Source of the DNA: Bacteroides cellulosilyticus | Lineage (GTDB): Bacteria > Bacteroidota > Bacteroidia > Bacteroidales > Bacteroidaceae | Direction: 5' to 3' | NCBI RefSeq assembly: GCF_020091405.1 | Contig: NZ_CP081903.1 | Coordinates: 6,758,501 to 6,822,500, forward strand | Length of the DNA stretch: 64,000 nt | Shown: piece after piece, positions 8,375-16,449 of the stretch | How positions within the stretch are numbered: position 1 is the stretch's first letter | Layout: each line of letters begins with the position of its first letter | Program-made: the position numbers and the translations under genes | Notes under the pieces: model-generated | Told to the model about the DNA's origin: nothing | What the model saw: only the letters and a program-made list of their open reading frames with translations | The model's database searches: none

Positions 8375-9364
8375 TCAAGGCACCAATTCCTGATCGTCAT
8401 CCACCTTTACCGATTCCCAGGGAACGGCTGTCACCGAAAGGATGCCCAAAGTAGAGTCCGTAAACCACAATGTGATTTCATGGGACATCCCGGCCTGAAA
8501 CTTCTCTCCGGCAGACACATCATCGGTAAAAACAATCGGGATGTTCTGAAAATTCCCGAATGAGGTTTCCACATCCAGTGTGTATGTTCCGCCCGAAGCC
8601 AAAGGAGGTATCAACAAATCCCCTAAAGTGATCGTCGTGCCGGCATCAGCAGGAACCTCTATGCCCGCACCACTCTCTCCGGGATGCAAGGATAATCCCG
8701 GTGTACCCGCAAAAGAGGAGACTCCCGTAGCCAACAGCAAGATGACCTGAGACTTTGCTTCGTTCACTTTTAAACCGGTGACAGTTACCGCCTGTCCGCC
8801 CGCTTCCTTCTTGCGTGCCTTGAATTGCAGTCGGGCAAGCAGGTGGTTGAACTCCATAGGTTTGTCTCGCATGGGATCGGTATTCGTCGAAAACCGGTCG
8901 CCATCCCAACGGTTGCCGCATTGTTCCTTCGCATACAGCAGGTCTTCACTGCCGGTCAATGTATAGGAAACATTGCCGCCGGAGGGAACCGCCACAGGAG
9001 AAACGCCTACCAGATACATCCAATCACCCGTCTCGGGATATTCGGGTGTCTTGTCGCCACCCGACAATTTCCAGGTGACACTGCCATCCGTACCCACCGT
9101 TACATTCCGGTATCCTTCGTAGTTTCCTGTAAAAGCGGAGTATTCTCCCTGCCGGGTGGTTAGCACCACCGTAGCGTCGAAGGCATTCTCCGGCAGGTTA
9201 TCCGCACGGGTGGAAGCATCCGGCAAAGCATCGCCCGCCGCATGAAGTTCCAAAGGGACGGCATCAACAGGAAGAAACTTGCCCTCCTGTGAACAAGAGG
9301 CTAAAAGCCCACACAGGAGGAATAAGCCCCAAGAGGTAAAAGTCAGGATACGTTTCATCAGCAT
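8375..9364 (-). CDS. Fimbrillin family lipoprotein
   Basis: A 329-residue protein. The start MLMKRILT at 9364 is chosen so that a normal signal peptide and the LLASC lipobox follow; the longer frame overlaps the preceding gene more. The conserved site is ASTRADN. It shares LTGSEDLLYAKEQ with the gene at 10486 (LTGSEDLLLSDEQ), and MEFNHLLARLQF with that gene's MYNHLLIKLDF, so they are close paralogues. The C-terminal strand is VTAVPWESVKV. Its start overlaps the stop region of the upstream gene at 9378 (in-operon coupling). Confidence 0.73.
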   Translation of the reverse strand: MLMKRILTFTSWGLFLLCGLLASCSQEGKFLPVDAVPLELHAAGDALPDASTRADNLPENAFDATVVLTTRQGEYSAFTGNYEGYRNVTVGTDGSVTWKLSGGDKTPEYPETGDWMYLVGVSPVAVPSGGNVSYTLTGSEDLLYAKEQCGNRWDGDRFSTNTDPMRDKPMEFNHLLARLQFKARKKEAGGQAVTVTGLKVNEAKSQVILLLATGVSSFAGTPGLSLHPGESGAGIEVPADAGTTITLGDLLIPPLASGGTYTLDVETSFGNFQNIPIVFTDDVSAGEKFQAGMSHEITLWFTDSTLGILSVTAVPWESVKVDDDQELVP

Positions 9365-9377
9365 ACGATCAGCTATT

Positions 9378-10427
9378 TTATAAATCGGCACTGCCGGAAG
9401 CACCCTGCTGCCAAGGTTTCACGGTTGCGGTAGTCTTTATCGTGACTGCTGTGTCCGCATTGGCTGGCTCCTGAATAGTGAGCGTTATCTTATGGGATTT
9501 ACCTTCTTCACGTGCCAGATCGATCTTTGCACCTGCGTCTTCTCCGTCAGTGGTTACACGTACATTGTTGAAAATCTTCTCAGCGCCGTCTACCGTAATC
9601 ACAACATCCAATATCACCTCGGTATAAGGATTAATCATGAATGCCTCACCCACTTCGGTGGCTGTAGCAGCAATAGCCGCTTCGGAAATGCCGGGTACCT
9701 TAAAGGTTACAGGGGTGCTCCAGGTTATATCACCGTTAGCTACATTGATAGCCTGAGGAACAGAAGCCTTCTGAACAGCAATGCTCTTTAAAGCGACTTT
9801 CTTATTCTGCCATTCACCGCCACCTTGTACGCGCGTCAAACCAACGGCGAAGTTCAGCTGGGTAGTTTTATGGGTAAACGCCAGATTGTATTTGGCAGTA
9901 CCGCCAGCATTCGTCTCATCTTTAGCACTACCTACGGATACCGTCGACGCCCACATCACATCCTGCGTACCGTCTTCCTGATTGAAGTTGACTGAAGCAC
10001 CGCTATCTGCCACCTTGCCTGCCGGAGATACGGCGGCAATGAAAGATTTAACACCGTCGCTCAATGAATAATAAAGTAACTGATTCAATGAAATATCATT
10101 GGCGGGAGTAGCGGCTACCGTAAATGAGGCGGCGGAAATGCTGGCGCGACTCGTCAACTGGTTGCTTTCATCAATTGCATTCTTCTCCACTTTTACAAAT
10201 TTGCTCCAATCGGCTTCACTCCCACTGCCATCGCACATCAGCAAAGTGGCGCTTACATTTACTCCGTCCGCTGCAACGGCACGCGACACGGCTTTCACTT
10301 GTTGTCCCAGATTGATAGGTACTGCATTCACCGGAGCCTCCGGCAGATTGATCTGGTCATTCTCACTGCATCCTGCCGCAATCAATAAGGTCAGTAATGC
10401 CACGCTCATTTTTGTTTTCATATTCAC
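9378..10427 (-). CDS. Fimbrillin family lipoprotein
   Basis: A 349-residue protein starting MNMKTKMSVAL, with lipobox LIAAGC followed by SENDQ. VKAVSRAVAADG holds the conserved Arg-Ala site. TQDVMWAST replaces the usual DYLYG motif, and FTHKTTQLNFAVG corresponds to the NHALA helix/strand. The last strand is VKPWQQGASGSADL, very like WKTGSSGSGDI in the next gene upstream. The protein is Ala/Val-rich with few aromatic residues, as expected for a repeating pilin. Inferred as a structural subunit. Confidence 0.75.
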   Translation of the reverse strand: MNMKTKMSVALLTLLIAAGCSENDQINLPEAPVNAVPINLGQQVKAVSRAVAADGVNVSATLLMCDGSGSEADWSKFVKVEKNAIDESNQLTSRASISAASFTVAATPANDISLNQLLYYSLSDGVKSFIAAVSPAGKVADSGASVNFNQEDGTQDVMWASTVSVGSAKDETNAGGTAKYNLAFTHKTTQLNFAVGLTRVQGGGEWQNKKVALKSIAVQKASVPQAINVANGDITWSTPVTFKVPGISEAAIAATATEVGEAFMINPYTEVILDVVITVDGAEKIFNNVRVTTDGEDAGAKIDLAREEGKSHKITLTIQEPANADTAVTIKTTATVKPWQQGASGSADL

Positions 10428-10485
10428 GTTTTTAATTAAATGATTAATAAATTATCAGTTCACAATTATATTTTCGTTTTACCGT

Positions 10486-11433
10486 TTATCGCGTTTTATC
10501 CGCCCCATCCCATCCCGGAATGTCACCACTGCCGGAACTTCCCGTTTTCCAGGGCACAACGGTGGCAGTGACCTTCACGGAAACTGGGTCCGGCAAGATG
10601 GGGGTAGGCAACGTAACCTGTACCGTATAGGCTATTCCACCTTCACTGCCACCACCTTCGAAGCTGACTACCAGGTCGTGATACGTCAGATCATGAGAAC
10701 GATCATCGTCGATGGAAAGCACCATGTCCAGCAGAAATTCAGATTTGGGCTGCACCAACACATAGCCGGGAAGCTGAAGCGTAGCATTCACAAACGGGAT
10801 ACCTTCTGAATCTTCAGGGGTGGAGTAAATGGTTACGGGAACCGTTTCAGCACCATAGGACAACTTGCCGCTGCTTAGTGCCAATGTTACCCGGCTGACA
10901 AGCCCCTTGAGTTGCAGGGAACGCATCCGCAGGGAAGAAATGCTGACATCGCCTTCAAGATGAATGGAAAAATCCAGTTTTATCAACAAATGATTGTACA
11001 TCAGCATTTTACCGTCTCCGAAAGTGAAAGGGGATGAAAGAGAACCGTTCTGTTCGTCACTGAGCAACAGATCTTCACTGCCCGTCAAAGTATACGCCAA
11101 CGTACCATCGGCTGCCAGAGGCACAGGAGGATAATACCCGCGGAGATAGAGTGGAGAACCATCTTCGGGATAATAACGCACAGGGGTGAGAACGATTTCA
11201 CCGGCAGTGGCAACACCATCCCATGCCTGCGCATAAGCACCGGATGAAGAACCGCAGGCTACGCACACGGGAGTAGCATCGAAGGCATCGACAGCCGCGC
11301 GGGTGCGGATGCCCGTATAAAGCCGGATGGGAACAGGATCGGGACGCGTCTCAAGCGTACGCTCCGTACAGCTACTGCACAACAAAAGCAAAAGTAGCCC
11401 TGCATTGTATATATATCGCATCTTTCCTTTCAT
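10486..11433 (-). CDS. Fimbrillin family lipoprotein, first pilin gene of the operon
   Basis: A 315-residue protein. The start at 11433 makes an ATGA overlap with the stop of the DUF3575 gene, which decides the start over the longer frame. The signal peptide ends at LLCSSC; GIRTRAAVDAFD holds the conserved Arg site. Landmarks are YLRGYYPPV, LTGSEDLLLSDEQ, MYNHLLIKLDFSI and VTATVVPWKTGSSG. Closest in-window relative is the gene at 8375. Inferred to be an accessory or anchor-type subunit, as promoter-proximal pilins often are; not proved. Confidence 0.73.
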   Translation of the reverse strand: MKGKMRYIYNAGLLLLLLCSSCTERTLETRPDPVPIRLYTGIRTRAAVDAFDATPVCVACGSSSGAYAQAWDGVATAGEIVLTPVRYYPEDGSPLYLRGYYPPVPLAADGTLAYTLTGSEDLLLSDEQNGSLSSPFTFGDGKMLMYNHLLIKLDFSIHLEGDVSISSLRMRSLQLKGLVSRVTLALSSGKLSYGAETVPVTIYSTPEDSEGIPFVNATLQLPGYVLVQPKSEFLLDMVLSIDDDRSHDLTYHDLVVSFEGGGSEGGIAYTVQVTLPTPILPDPVSVKVTATVVPWKTGSSGSGDIPGWDGADKTR

Positions 11434-12737
11434 CGTCTTATTGTTTTGTTCCACCATCGGTAAGTCAGGCTAAAGTTGAAACCAGTGATGCCCCAACGTG
11501 AAGAAGGGAAATCATGGTGATAATAGGCATGGGGAGGTTCATTATCGTATGCTTTACCGGAAGCGTCGAGGTAGCCGCCACGAAGTCCGGCTTCCAATCC
11601 CCAATGGCGGGAGAGGCGAAGATACAGCCCCAGGGAAAGGCCTGCACTCCAATAAGTACCGGTAACACTGGAACCATTACGGTTCGAATCACCGTCATGA
11701 CTGGGCTGGTAGTCGAAATCACCCAACAGGCCGTATGCACCCAGATAGAGCCAACGGTAAGTGCCGTCTCCCAGCAACCAGAAACGGGGTTCGAGGCTGT
11801 AACCGGAGATGCCCCAAAATTTATGGTTTGTTCCTCCCTGCCAATGACTGTATTCGCCTGAAGCGGAAAGAGACCAGCAACGGGCAAAAAATAGTTCTAG
11901 AGCAAGGTTGGGACGTAAGGAAGCTATTTTACCCTCCGAAGTAAGCCCCGTCCATGTGAGAAGGTTCGTCTTCAGGGAAAGAACAGGTTTCGGACGACGG
12001 GCACGGGTAACCGAAAACCGGGACAGAGTTATGTCGGGAACCGGATACAAGGTATCCACATTGGCAAACGACGCTTTACTTTCACTGTAAGTAGTCATCG
12101 GAAGCGACAGTTCATCGAGATGCGCTGTTTTTTCTTTCATCCGTACCATGCATACCGCTGCATTACGCAGCTTCGGAAGCAGATTCTTATTGATATATTT
12201 ATAAGCATATCCGCAATTCAACCGGCGCAACAATACCTTACAGCGTTCTGTATCGGAAACCTTATCAAGTATTTCCAGCACATCGTCACGGTCGGGAACA
12301 GAAGCATCCGCCTTTACCAATTGCCGGAGCCCTGTCCAGTCTTCGCCTTGTGGACGAATAACGATACGGAATTGATCGAGATGAGGGTATTTCCAAATAA
12401 GATAGCCTTTCACGGCAATAGCACGACGTTGAGCCAACCGGGTATTGTAACGGACAGCCCCTTCGGGAGAGGCATAGGAGGTAATGGTGATTGTATCGAT
12501 GGAGGAAACGCAAAGAGTGTCGGAAAACAAAACGCGAAATTCATCCAGTGTGCGCGGGTTGTCCATATAGTCATACTCCACCAAAGTACGGTCGAAACGA
12601 AAATACAGCAGTAAAGGCTGACGACAAAGACTATCAGCAATACTATTCACCGACTGCCTGTCGCTCAAGCCAATAGGATGAACCGGAGACAGCAGAAACC
12701 AAAAGCTGCCAAGAAATATAAGCAAATATCTTTTCAT
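11430..12737 (-). CDS. DUF3575 outer-membrane protein with OmpA-like segment
   Basis: A 435-residue exported protein. After a signal peptide (MKRYLLIFLGSFWFLLS) comes a periplasmic part with ITSYASPEGAVRYN and ARRAIAVKGYL-like text, resembling an OmpA peptidoglycan-binding region (about residues 40-130). The C-terminal half (about 250-430) is DUF3575-like, with alternating aromatic strands: LALELFFARCWSLSASGEY, then GISGYSLEPRFWL, then WGLEAGLRGG. That region is probably a small beta-barrel. Such genes commonly precede Bacteroides fimbrillin clusters, so an anchoring or assembly role is inferred. Its first base overlaps the stop of the regulator gene (TAATG), and its end overlaps the first pilin gene (ATGA). 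Confidence 0.75.
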   Translation of the reverse strand: MKRYLLIFLGSFWFLLSPVHPIGLSDRQSVNSIADSLCRQPLLLYFRFDRTLVEYDYMDNPRTLDEFRVLFSDTLCVSSIDTITITSYASPEGAVRYNTRLAQRRAIAVKGYLIWKYPHLDQFRIVIRPQGEDWTGLRQLVKADASVPDRDDVLEILDKVSDTERCKVLLRRLNCGYAYKYINKNLLPKLRNAAVCMVRMKEKTAHLDELSLPMTTYSESKASFANVDTLYPVPDITLSRFSVTRARRPKPVLSLKTNLLTWTGLTSEGKIASLRPNLALELFFARCWSLSASGEYSHWQGGTNHKFWGISGYSLEPRFWLLGDGTYRWLYLGAYGLLGDFDYQPSHDGDSNRNGSSVTGTYWSAGLSLGLYLRLSRHWGLEAGLRGGYLDASGKAYDNEPPHAYYHHDFPSSRWGITGFNFSLTYRWWNKTIRR

Positions 12738-13111
12738 TATAGATCGATCAACTTGATTTCGGACAAATAAAGACGAGTCATCTGGTTTATCACGCCCAAA
12801 CGATTAGCAGCAGCACGATATTGATGATACATCTTCTCTTTAGTGGGATAATTGCAATTCAGATGTTCATCAAGAGCCTCCAGTATATTAAGTAGGGATA
12901 TATCCATATAGGAACGGGTAAGTTCATACGAGGAGAGCAAATCAGAAAATGGAACGTCCTTACGACGAATCAATCCCGCTGACTCAAACTTAGTGAGAAT
13001 ATCAATCATTTCTTGCGGCGCAATCGTCAATTGTGCTGTGCGATAAGGCTTGCCACCGGCATAAATGTCGTACAATATAGCAATCGCCGTTTGTGTCAGT
13101 TGTGTGAGCAT
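12737..13111 (-). CDS. Rrf2-like winged-helix regulator, first gene of the phase-variable operon
   Basis: A 124-residue protein, MLTQLTQTAIAILYDIY. The N-terminal part (about 1-60) matches the Rrf2 winged helix: a first helix, AQLTIAPQEMIDILTKFESAGLI as turn and recognition region, then a wing. It continues with ISLLNILEALDEHLNC, the typical Rrf2 'SLLDVVEAVDG' segment. It lacks the three-cysteine cluster of iron-sulfur Rrf2 members (one Cys only), so metal sensing is not expected. As the first gene after the invertible promoter it is probably co-switched with the fimbriae and could autoregulate them; that is inference. Confidence 0.62.
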   Translation of the reverse strand: MLTQLTQTAIAILYDIYAGGKPYRTAQLTIAPQEMIDILTKFESAGLIRRKDVPFSDLLSSYELTRSYMDISLLNILEALDEHLNCNYPTKEKMYHQYRAAANRLGVINQMTRLYLSEIKLIDL

Positions 13112-13126
13112 AATTATAATCTTTAA

Positions 13127-13147
13127 CCGTTACTTCGTAAGTAACGG
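13127..13147. repeat. Left inverted repeat of the invertible promoter segment
   Basis: A 21-bp dyad whose core on this strand is GTTACTTCGTAAGTAAC: 7-bp arms GTTACTT/AAGTAAC around the asymmetric spacer CGT. The reverse complement of this site matches the right copy (13430-13450) at 19 of 21 positions, spacer included, so the two sites are inverted relative to each other. Confidence 0.88.
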
Positions 13148-13383
13148 AAGCACGCAAATACGGAAAATATAAGGTGTTATAGGAATACGGCGCGCGGTTG
13201 AATTACAGATTACGCAAGAATAGAGCGTAGAATATCACAAGTCCATGTTGAAGGTAAAGCGTGGAGAGGAGAATTTATGTGTGTTCTCATAGCCGGAATG
13301 GCAATTATATGTCGATTTATGGTTTGTCTTGCTTGTTTGAGTTGTGTTTTCAGTTAAATAATATCCAATTTTGCATTTTATAA

Positions 13384-13413
13384 TTTGTTTTTATCAAATA
13401 TTTAATATCTTTG
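13384..13413 (+). promoter_or_regulatory. Promoter inside the invertible segment, currently pointing away from the operon
   Basis: The -33 element TTTG lies at 13384-13387 and the -7 element TATCTTTG at 13406-13413, with an 18-base spacer. Predicted transcription starts about 13420, passes the right repeat and runs antisense into the 3' end of the invertase gene. Confidence 0.8.
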
Positions 13414-13429
13414 CAGCAAGATTACATAT

Positions 13430-13450
13430 CCGTTACTTACGAAGTAATGC
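13430..13450. repeat. Right inverted repeat of the invertible promoter segment
   Basis: Core GTTACTTACGAAGTAA with spacer ACG, the reverse complement of the left repeat's CGT. It differs from a perfect partner only at the last bases (AATGC instead of AACGG). Confidence 0.86.
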
Positions 13451-13460
13451 CTCTACACAC

Positions 13461-13479
13461 TGTTACTTACGAAGTAACA
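13461..13479. repeat. Third recombination-site copy, next to the invertase stop codon
   Basis: TGTTACTTACGAAGTAACA, the same core and spacer orientation (ACG) as the right repeat, 31 bases from it centre to centre and 6 bases before the invertase stop codon. It is in direct orientation to the right repeat and inverted to the left one. Confidence 0.82.
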
Positions 13480-13485
13480 GCCATT

Positions 13486-14436
13486 TCAAATCTTACTCCA
13501 TACATTTTTCCTTCCGGTAACAATATAATTAATAATTATCCGATTTGCTTTTTCCAGTTCATCTCCTCCAAAGCTTTTCAAGTATGTGCGAGTGACTTCC
13601 AGAGAAGAGTGTCCTAATCCTTCGGAAATAATTTCTTCCGGTACCTGGCAGTATTTGGCAAGTGTGGCCCAGGTATGGCGTGCAGTGTATGAACTAACTT
13701 TCACTCCTTCTACCCCGCACAGTTCAGGAAGCTTGGACAAATGCAAATTCAGCTCACGAAGTTTTCCTTGATATTCTTCGAAAGCTTCTTTATCCGAGCA
13801 AGTGCCACTAAGAAAATTAAGAAGATAAGGGGAGTCTGGTTCATAATTACGGTAGCGATCAATCAATACCATTGCTTCGGGAACCACTTTCACGCAAAGT
13901 TCCGTACCCGTTTTCTGGCGATGACAAGTTAATAATCCACCATTCAAGTCATTTTTATGCAAATGTGCCAGATCCGTATAAGGCATCCCCTGTAAAAGTA
14001 TCATCAAAGAGAGGGTGTCCTGCGCCTGGCATATTTTCGGCGATAATTTCCGATTTTCAGGTGTATGCACTAATTTCTGCATCTGCGAAGCTGTGACGGC
14101 CCGCTTTTTCTCCGAGGTAACTCCCGTCTTCAAGTTTGCAAACAGACGGAATTCACCTGCCACCAACCCGCGGTCTACCGCACGATTATAGACCGCACGC
14201 AACGCACGAATATAAGTGGAAATAGTGTTGTAGCTCTTCTGCAAATCTTCCAGATAAGTCTGGAAACGATGCAAGGCTCTTCTGTTCAGGCCTCCCCAGA
14301 AGATTTCACCACCTCCCACAGATTGAGTAAATGCCCGTAAGGCATACTTGTAGATATTAGCAGTGGCAAAACGCCCCTCTTGCTGCAACTCTACGATGAC
14401 TTCGTTCATGAAGTCGGTTAAACTGTTTTGCTTCAT
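13486..14436 (-). CDS. Tyrosine-type DNA invertase
   Basis: A 316-residue tyrosine recombinase of the Bacteroides invertase type. The start MKQNSLTDFM at 14436 is preferred because a -7 box (TATGTTTG, minus strand of 14461-14468) overlaps the longer frame. The N-terminal SAM-like DNA-binding domain covers about residues 1-100. Catalytic landmarks are Lys175 (RQKTG), Arg253-His254 (TARHTWATLA), His276 (GLGHSS) and the nucleophile Tyr285 (TRTYLKSF). At residue 149 the segment is LLQGMPYTDLAHL; relatives as I know them carry LRG there. It lies beside the inverted repeats, so it probably flips the fimbrial promoter. Confidence 0.88.
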   Translation of the reverse strand: MKQNSLTDFMNEVIVELQQEGRFATANIYKYALRAFTQSVGGGEIFWGGLNRRALHRFQTYLEDLQKSYNTISTYIRALRAVYNRAVDRGLVAGEFRLFANLKTGVTSEKKRAVTASQMQKLVHTPENRKLSPKICQAQDTLSLMILLQGMPYTDLAHLHKNDLNGGLLTCHRQKTGTELCVKVVPEAMVLIDRYRNYEPDSPYLLNFLSGTCSDKEAFEEYQGKLRELNLHLSKLPELCGVEGVKVSSYTARHTWATLAKYCQVPEEIISEGLGHSSLEVTRTYLKSFGGDELEKANRIIINYIVTGRKNVWSKI

Positions 14437-14619
14437 AATTAATAGTATTAAAAACATATCCAAACATAAAAACTACAAAGATGAGATTCTGAGGAAAAAA
14501 ACACAGGAAAAGCCGAAATGTTGAAAATCGGTAAGTTTGCGGATTACAACATTTTATGAGAAGAGTGTGACAAAATGAAAAACCTTGCGACAGATAGAGC
14601 AAATATCAATTCAATTATT

Positions 14620-14627
14620 TATCTTTG
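14620..14627 (+). promoter_or_regulatory. -7 box for sppA operon
   Basis: TATCTTTG lies 40 bases upstream of the sppA ATG. No clear -33 TTTG at the ideal distance. Confidence 0.6.
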
Positions 14628-14667
14628 TTAGCTTTTATAAGTTAGCATACAAAAAACAATAACTACA

Positions 14668-16437
14668 ATGAAAGAATTTTTTAAATTTACGCTAGCCACC
14701 ATCACAGGTATCATTGTGTCAAGCGTCGTGTTGTTTTTCATCAGCATCCTGATACTGTTTAGTATGCTGTCCTCGTCAGAGTCTGAAACGCAGGTGCGTA
14801 AAAACTCTGTGATGATGCTCGACATGAGAGGTATGCTCTCAGAACGGAGCCAGGACAACCCTTTCGACATCTTCCTGAGCGAAGATGAAACTACGTACGG
14901 ACTGGATGACATTCTTTCGTCTATCCAGAAAGCTAAGGAAAATGAAAATATCAAGGGGATTTACCTGCAAGCCGGTTCAATGGGTATAGGATTTGCCTCT
15001 TTGGAAGAAATACGCAAAGCGCTGGCTGACTTCAAAACCAGCGGTAAATTCGTGGTAGCTTACGGTGATCAATACTCACAACGCCTGTATTATCTGGCAA
15101 GTGTAGCGGATAAAGTGTTGCTGAATCCACAAGGCGCAATCGGTTGGTACGGTTTGGCTTCTACCCCGACCTTCTACAAAGATTTATTGTCAAAGATTGG
15201 CGTTGAAATGCAGGTATTCAAAGTAGGTACTTACAAATCGGCTGTCGAACCATTCATTTCTACGGAAATGAGTCCGGCCAATCGTGAACAGGTAACCGTA
15301 TTCCTGGATGGTATCTGGGGACAAATGTTGAGTGATATTTCAGAATCAAGAGGCGTAAGCAAAGAAAAACTGAACGAGGCTGCCGACAAAATGCTGATGT
15401 TTTATCCCGCCAATGACTGCGTGGAATATGGTCTGGCAGATACTCTGGTATACAAAAATGACGTACGTAACTACCTGAAAACAATGGTGGGAATAGACAA
15501 GGATGACAGTATGCCAATATTAAGCTTAAAAGACATGGTGAACGTGAAGAAGAACGTTCCGAAAGATAAAAGCGGAAATATTGTTGCTGTGTACTATGCA
15601 TATGGAGCCATTGACAGCGGAAGTTCGTATGCAGGTAGTGAAGATGGGATTAATTCTAATAAGGTAATCCGCGACTTGCGCAAACTGAAAGATGATAAGG
15701 ACGTGAAAGCTGTAGTGCTACGTGTGAATTCTCCGGGCGGCAGCGCTTTCGGTTCGGAACAAATATGGTACGCTGTCACCGAACTGAAAAAAGAAAAACC
15801 GGTGATTGTTTCCATGGGTGACTATGCAGCATCAGGCGGTTACTATATCTCTTGCAACGCGGACAGTATTGTAGCTGATCCGACTACACTGACAGGATCT
15901 ATCGGTATCTTCGGAATGTTCCCCAACGTGAAAGGATTGACGGATAAGATAGGTCTGTCATTCGATGTAGTAAAGACCAATACATACGCTGACTTCGGAG
16001 CAATGGGACGTCCGCTGAATGACGGCGAGAAGGCATTGATGCAGAATATGGTGAACGAGGGCTATGAACTGTTCGTGAAACGTTGTGCAGAAGGCCGGGG
16101 CATGACCACGGATGAAATCAAGAAGATTGCCGAAGGGCGTGTGTGGACAGGAACCAAAGCCAAAGAACTGGGCTTGGTAGACGAACTGGGTGGACTGGAC
16201 AAGGCTTTGGAAATAGCTATCGGAAAGGCCGGACTGGATGCCTACACCGTAATGTCTTATCCGGGCAAGAAAAGTTTCTTCGATATGCTGACGGATACGA
16301 AACCCGGTGGATATATCCAATCTCGGATACTGAAAGGCAAAGTCGGTGAACTTTACAACCAATTCGACTGGCTGAATAATTTTGAGAACTGCGATAAAAT
16401 TCAGGCACGCGTTCCGTTCGAGTTGAACATCAATTAA
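14668..16437 (+). CDS. sppA: Signal peptide peptidase SppA, 67K (long) type
   Basis: A 589-residue inner-membrane serine protease that degrades leftover signal peptides in the periplasm. An N-terminal membrane anchor covers about residues 10-34. The tandem ClpP-like halves are complete: the general base Lys190 lies in VGTYKSAVEPF in the first half, and the nucleophile Ser389 in DYAASGGYYIS in the second, the known split catalytic dyad. NSPGGSAFGSEQ (about 354-365) precedes it. The length fits the Gram-negative long form. It is followed after 12 bases by lpxK, then punA and thiL, likely one operon driven from the -7 box at 14620. Confidence 0.93.
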   Translation: MKEFFKFTLATITGIIVSSVVLFFISILILFSMLSSSESETQVRKNSVMMLDMRGMLSERSQDNPFDIFLSEDETTYGLDDILSSIQKAKENENIKGIYLQAGSMGIGFASLEEIRKALADFKTSGKFVVAYGDQYSQRLYYLASVADKVLLNPQGAIGWYGLASTPTFYKDLLSKIGVEMQVFKVGTYKSAVEPFISTEMSPANREQVTVFLDGIWGQMLSDISESRGVSKEKLNEAADKMLMFYPANDCVEYGLADTLVYKNDVRNYLKTMVGIDKDDSMPILSLKDMVNVKKNVPKDKSGNIVAVYYAYGAIDSGSSYAGSEDGINSNKVIRDLRKLKDDKDVKAVVLRVNSPGGSAFGSEQIWYAVTELKKEKPVIVSMGDYAASGGYYISCNADSIVADPTTLTGSIGIFGMFPNVKGLTDKIGLSFDVVKTNTYADFGAMGRPLNDGEKALMQNMVNEGYELFVKRCAEGRGMTTDEIKKIAEGRVWTGTKAKELGLVDELGGLDKALEIAIGKAGLDAYTVMSYPGKKSFFDMLTDTKPGGYIQSRILKGKVGELYNQFDWLNNFENCDKIQARVPFELNIN

Positions 16438-16449
16438 AGAAAGGAGTGG

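Larger units (their letters stand above)
13127..13450. other. Invertible DNA segment with promoter, in the OFF orientation
   Basis: The 282 bp between the inverted repeats hold no convincing gene but one good Bacteroides promoter. That promoter reads rightward, away from the fimbrial operon, which starts at 13111 and runs leftward. I found no matching TAnnTTTG on the minus strand inside the segment. Inversion between the repeats would turn the promoter to face the Rrf2-like gene about 20-60 bases away. The adjacent tyrosine recombinase gene is the natural invertase. This is the standard arrangement for phase-variable surface structures in Bacteroides. Confidence 0.85.

Noticed and set aside
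12120..12614. 164-codon plus-strand frame
   Set aside because: Lies fully antisense to the DUF3575 gene, whose motifs are clear.
13486..14436. Integrase of a mobile element next to tRNA-Phe
   Set aside because: The tRNA is 5 kb away with the sppA operon between. The recombinase sits beside its own inverted repeats and a fimbrial operon, which fits an invertase.
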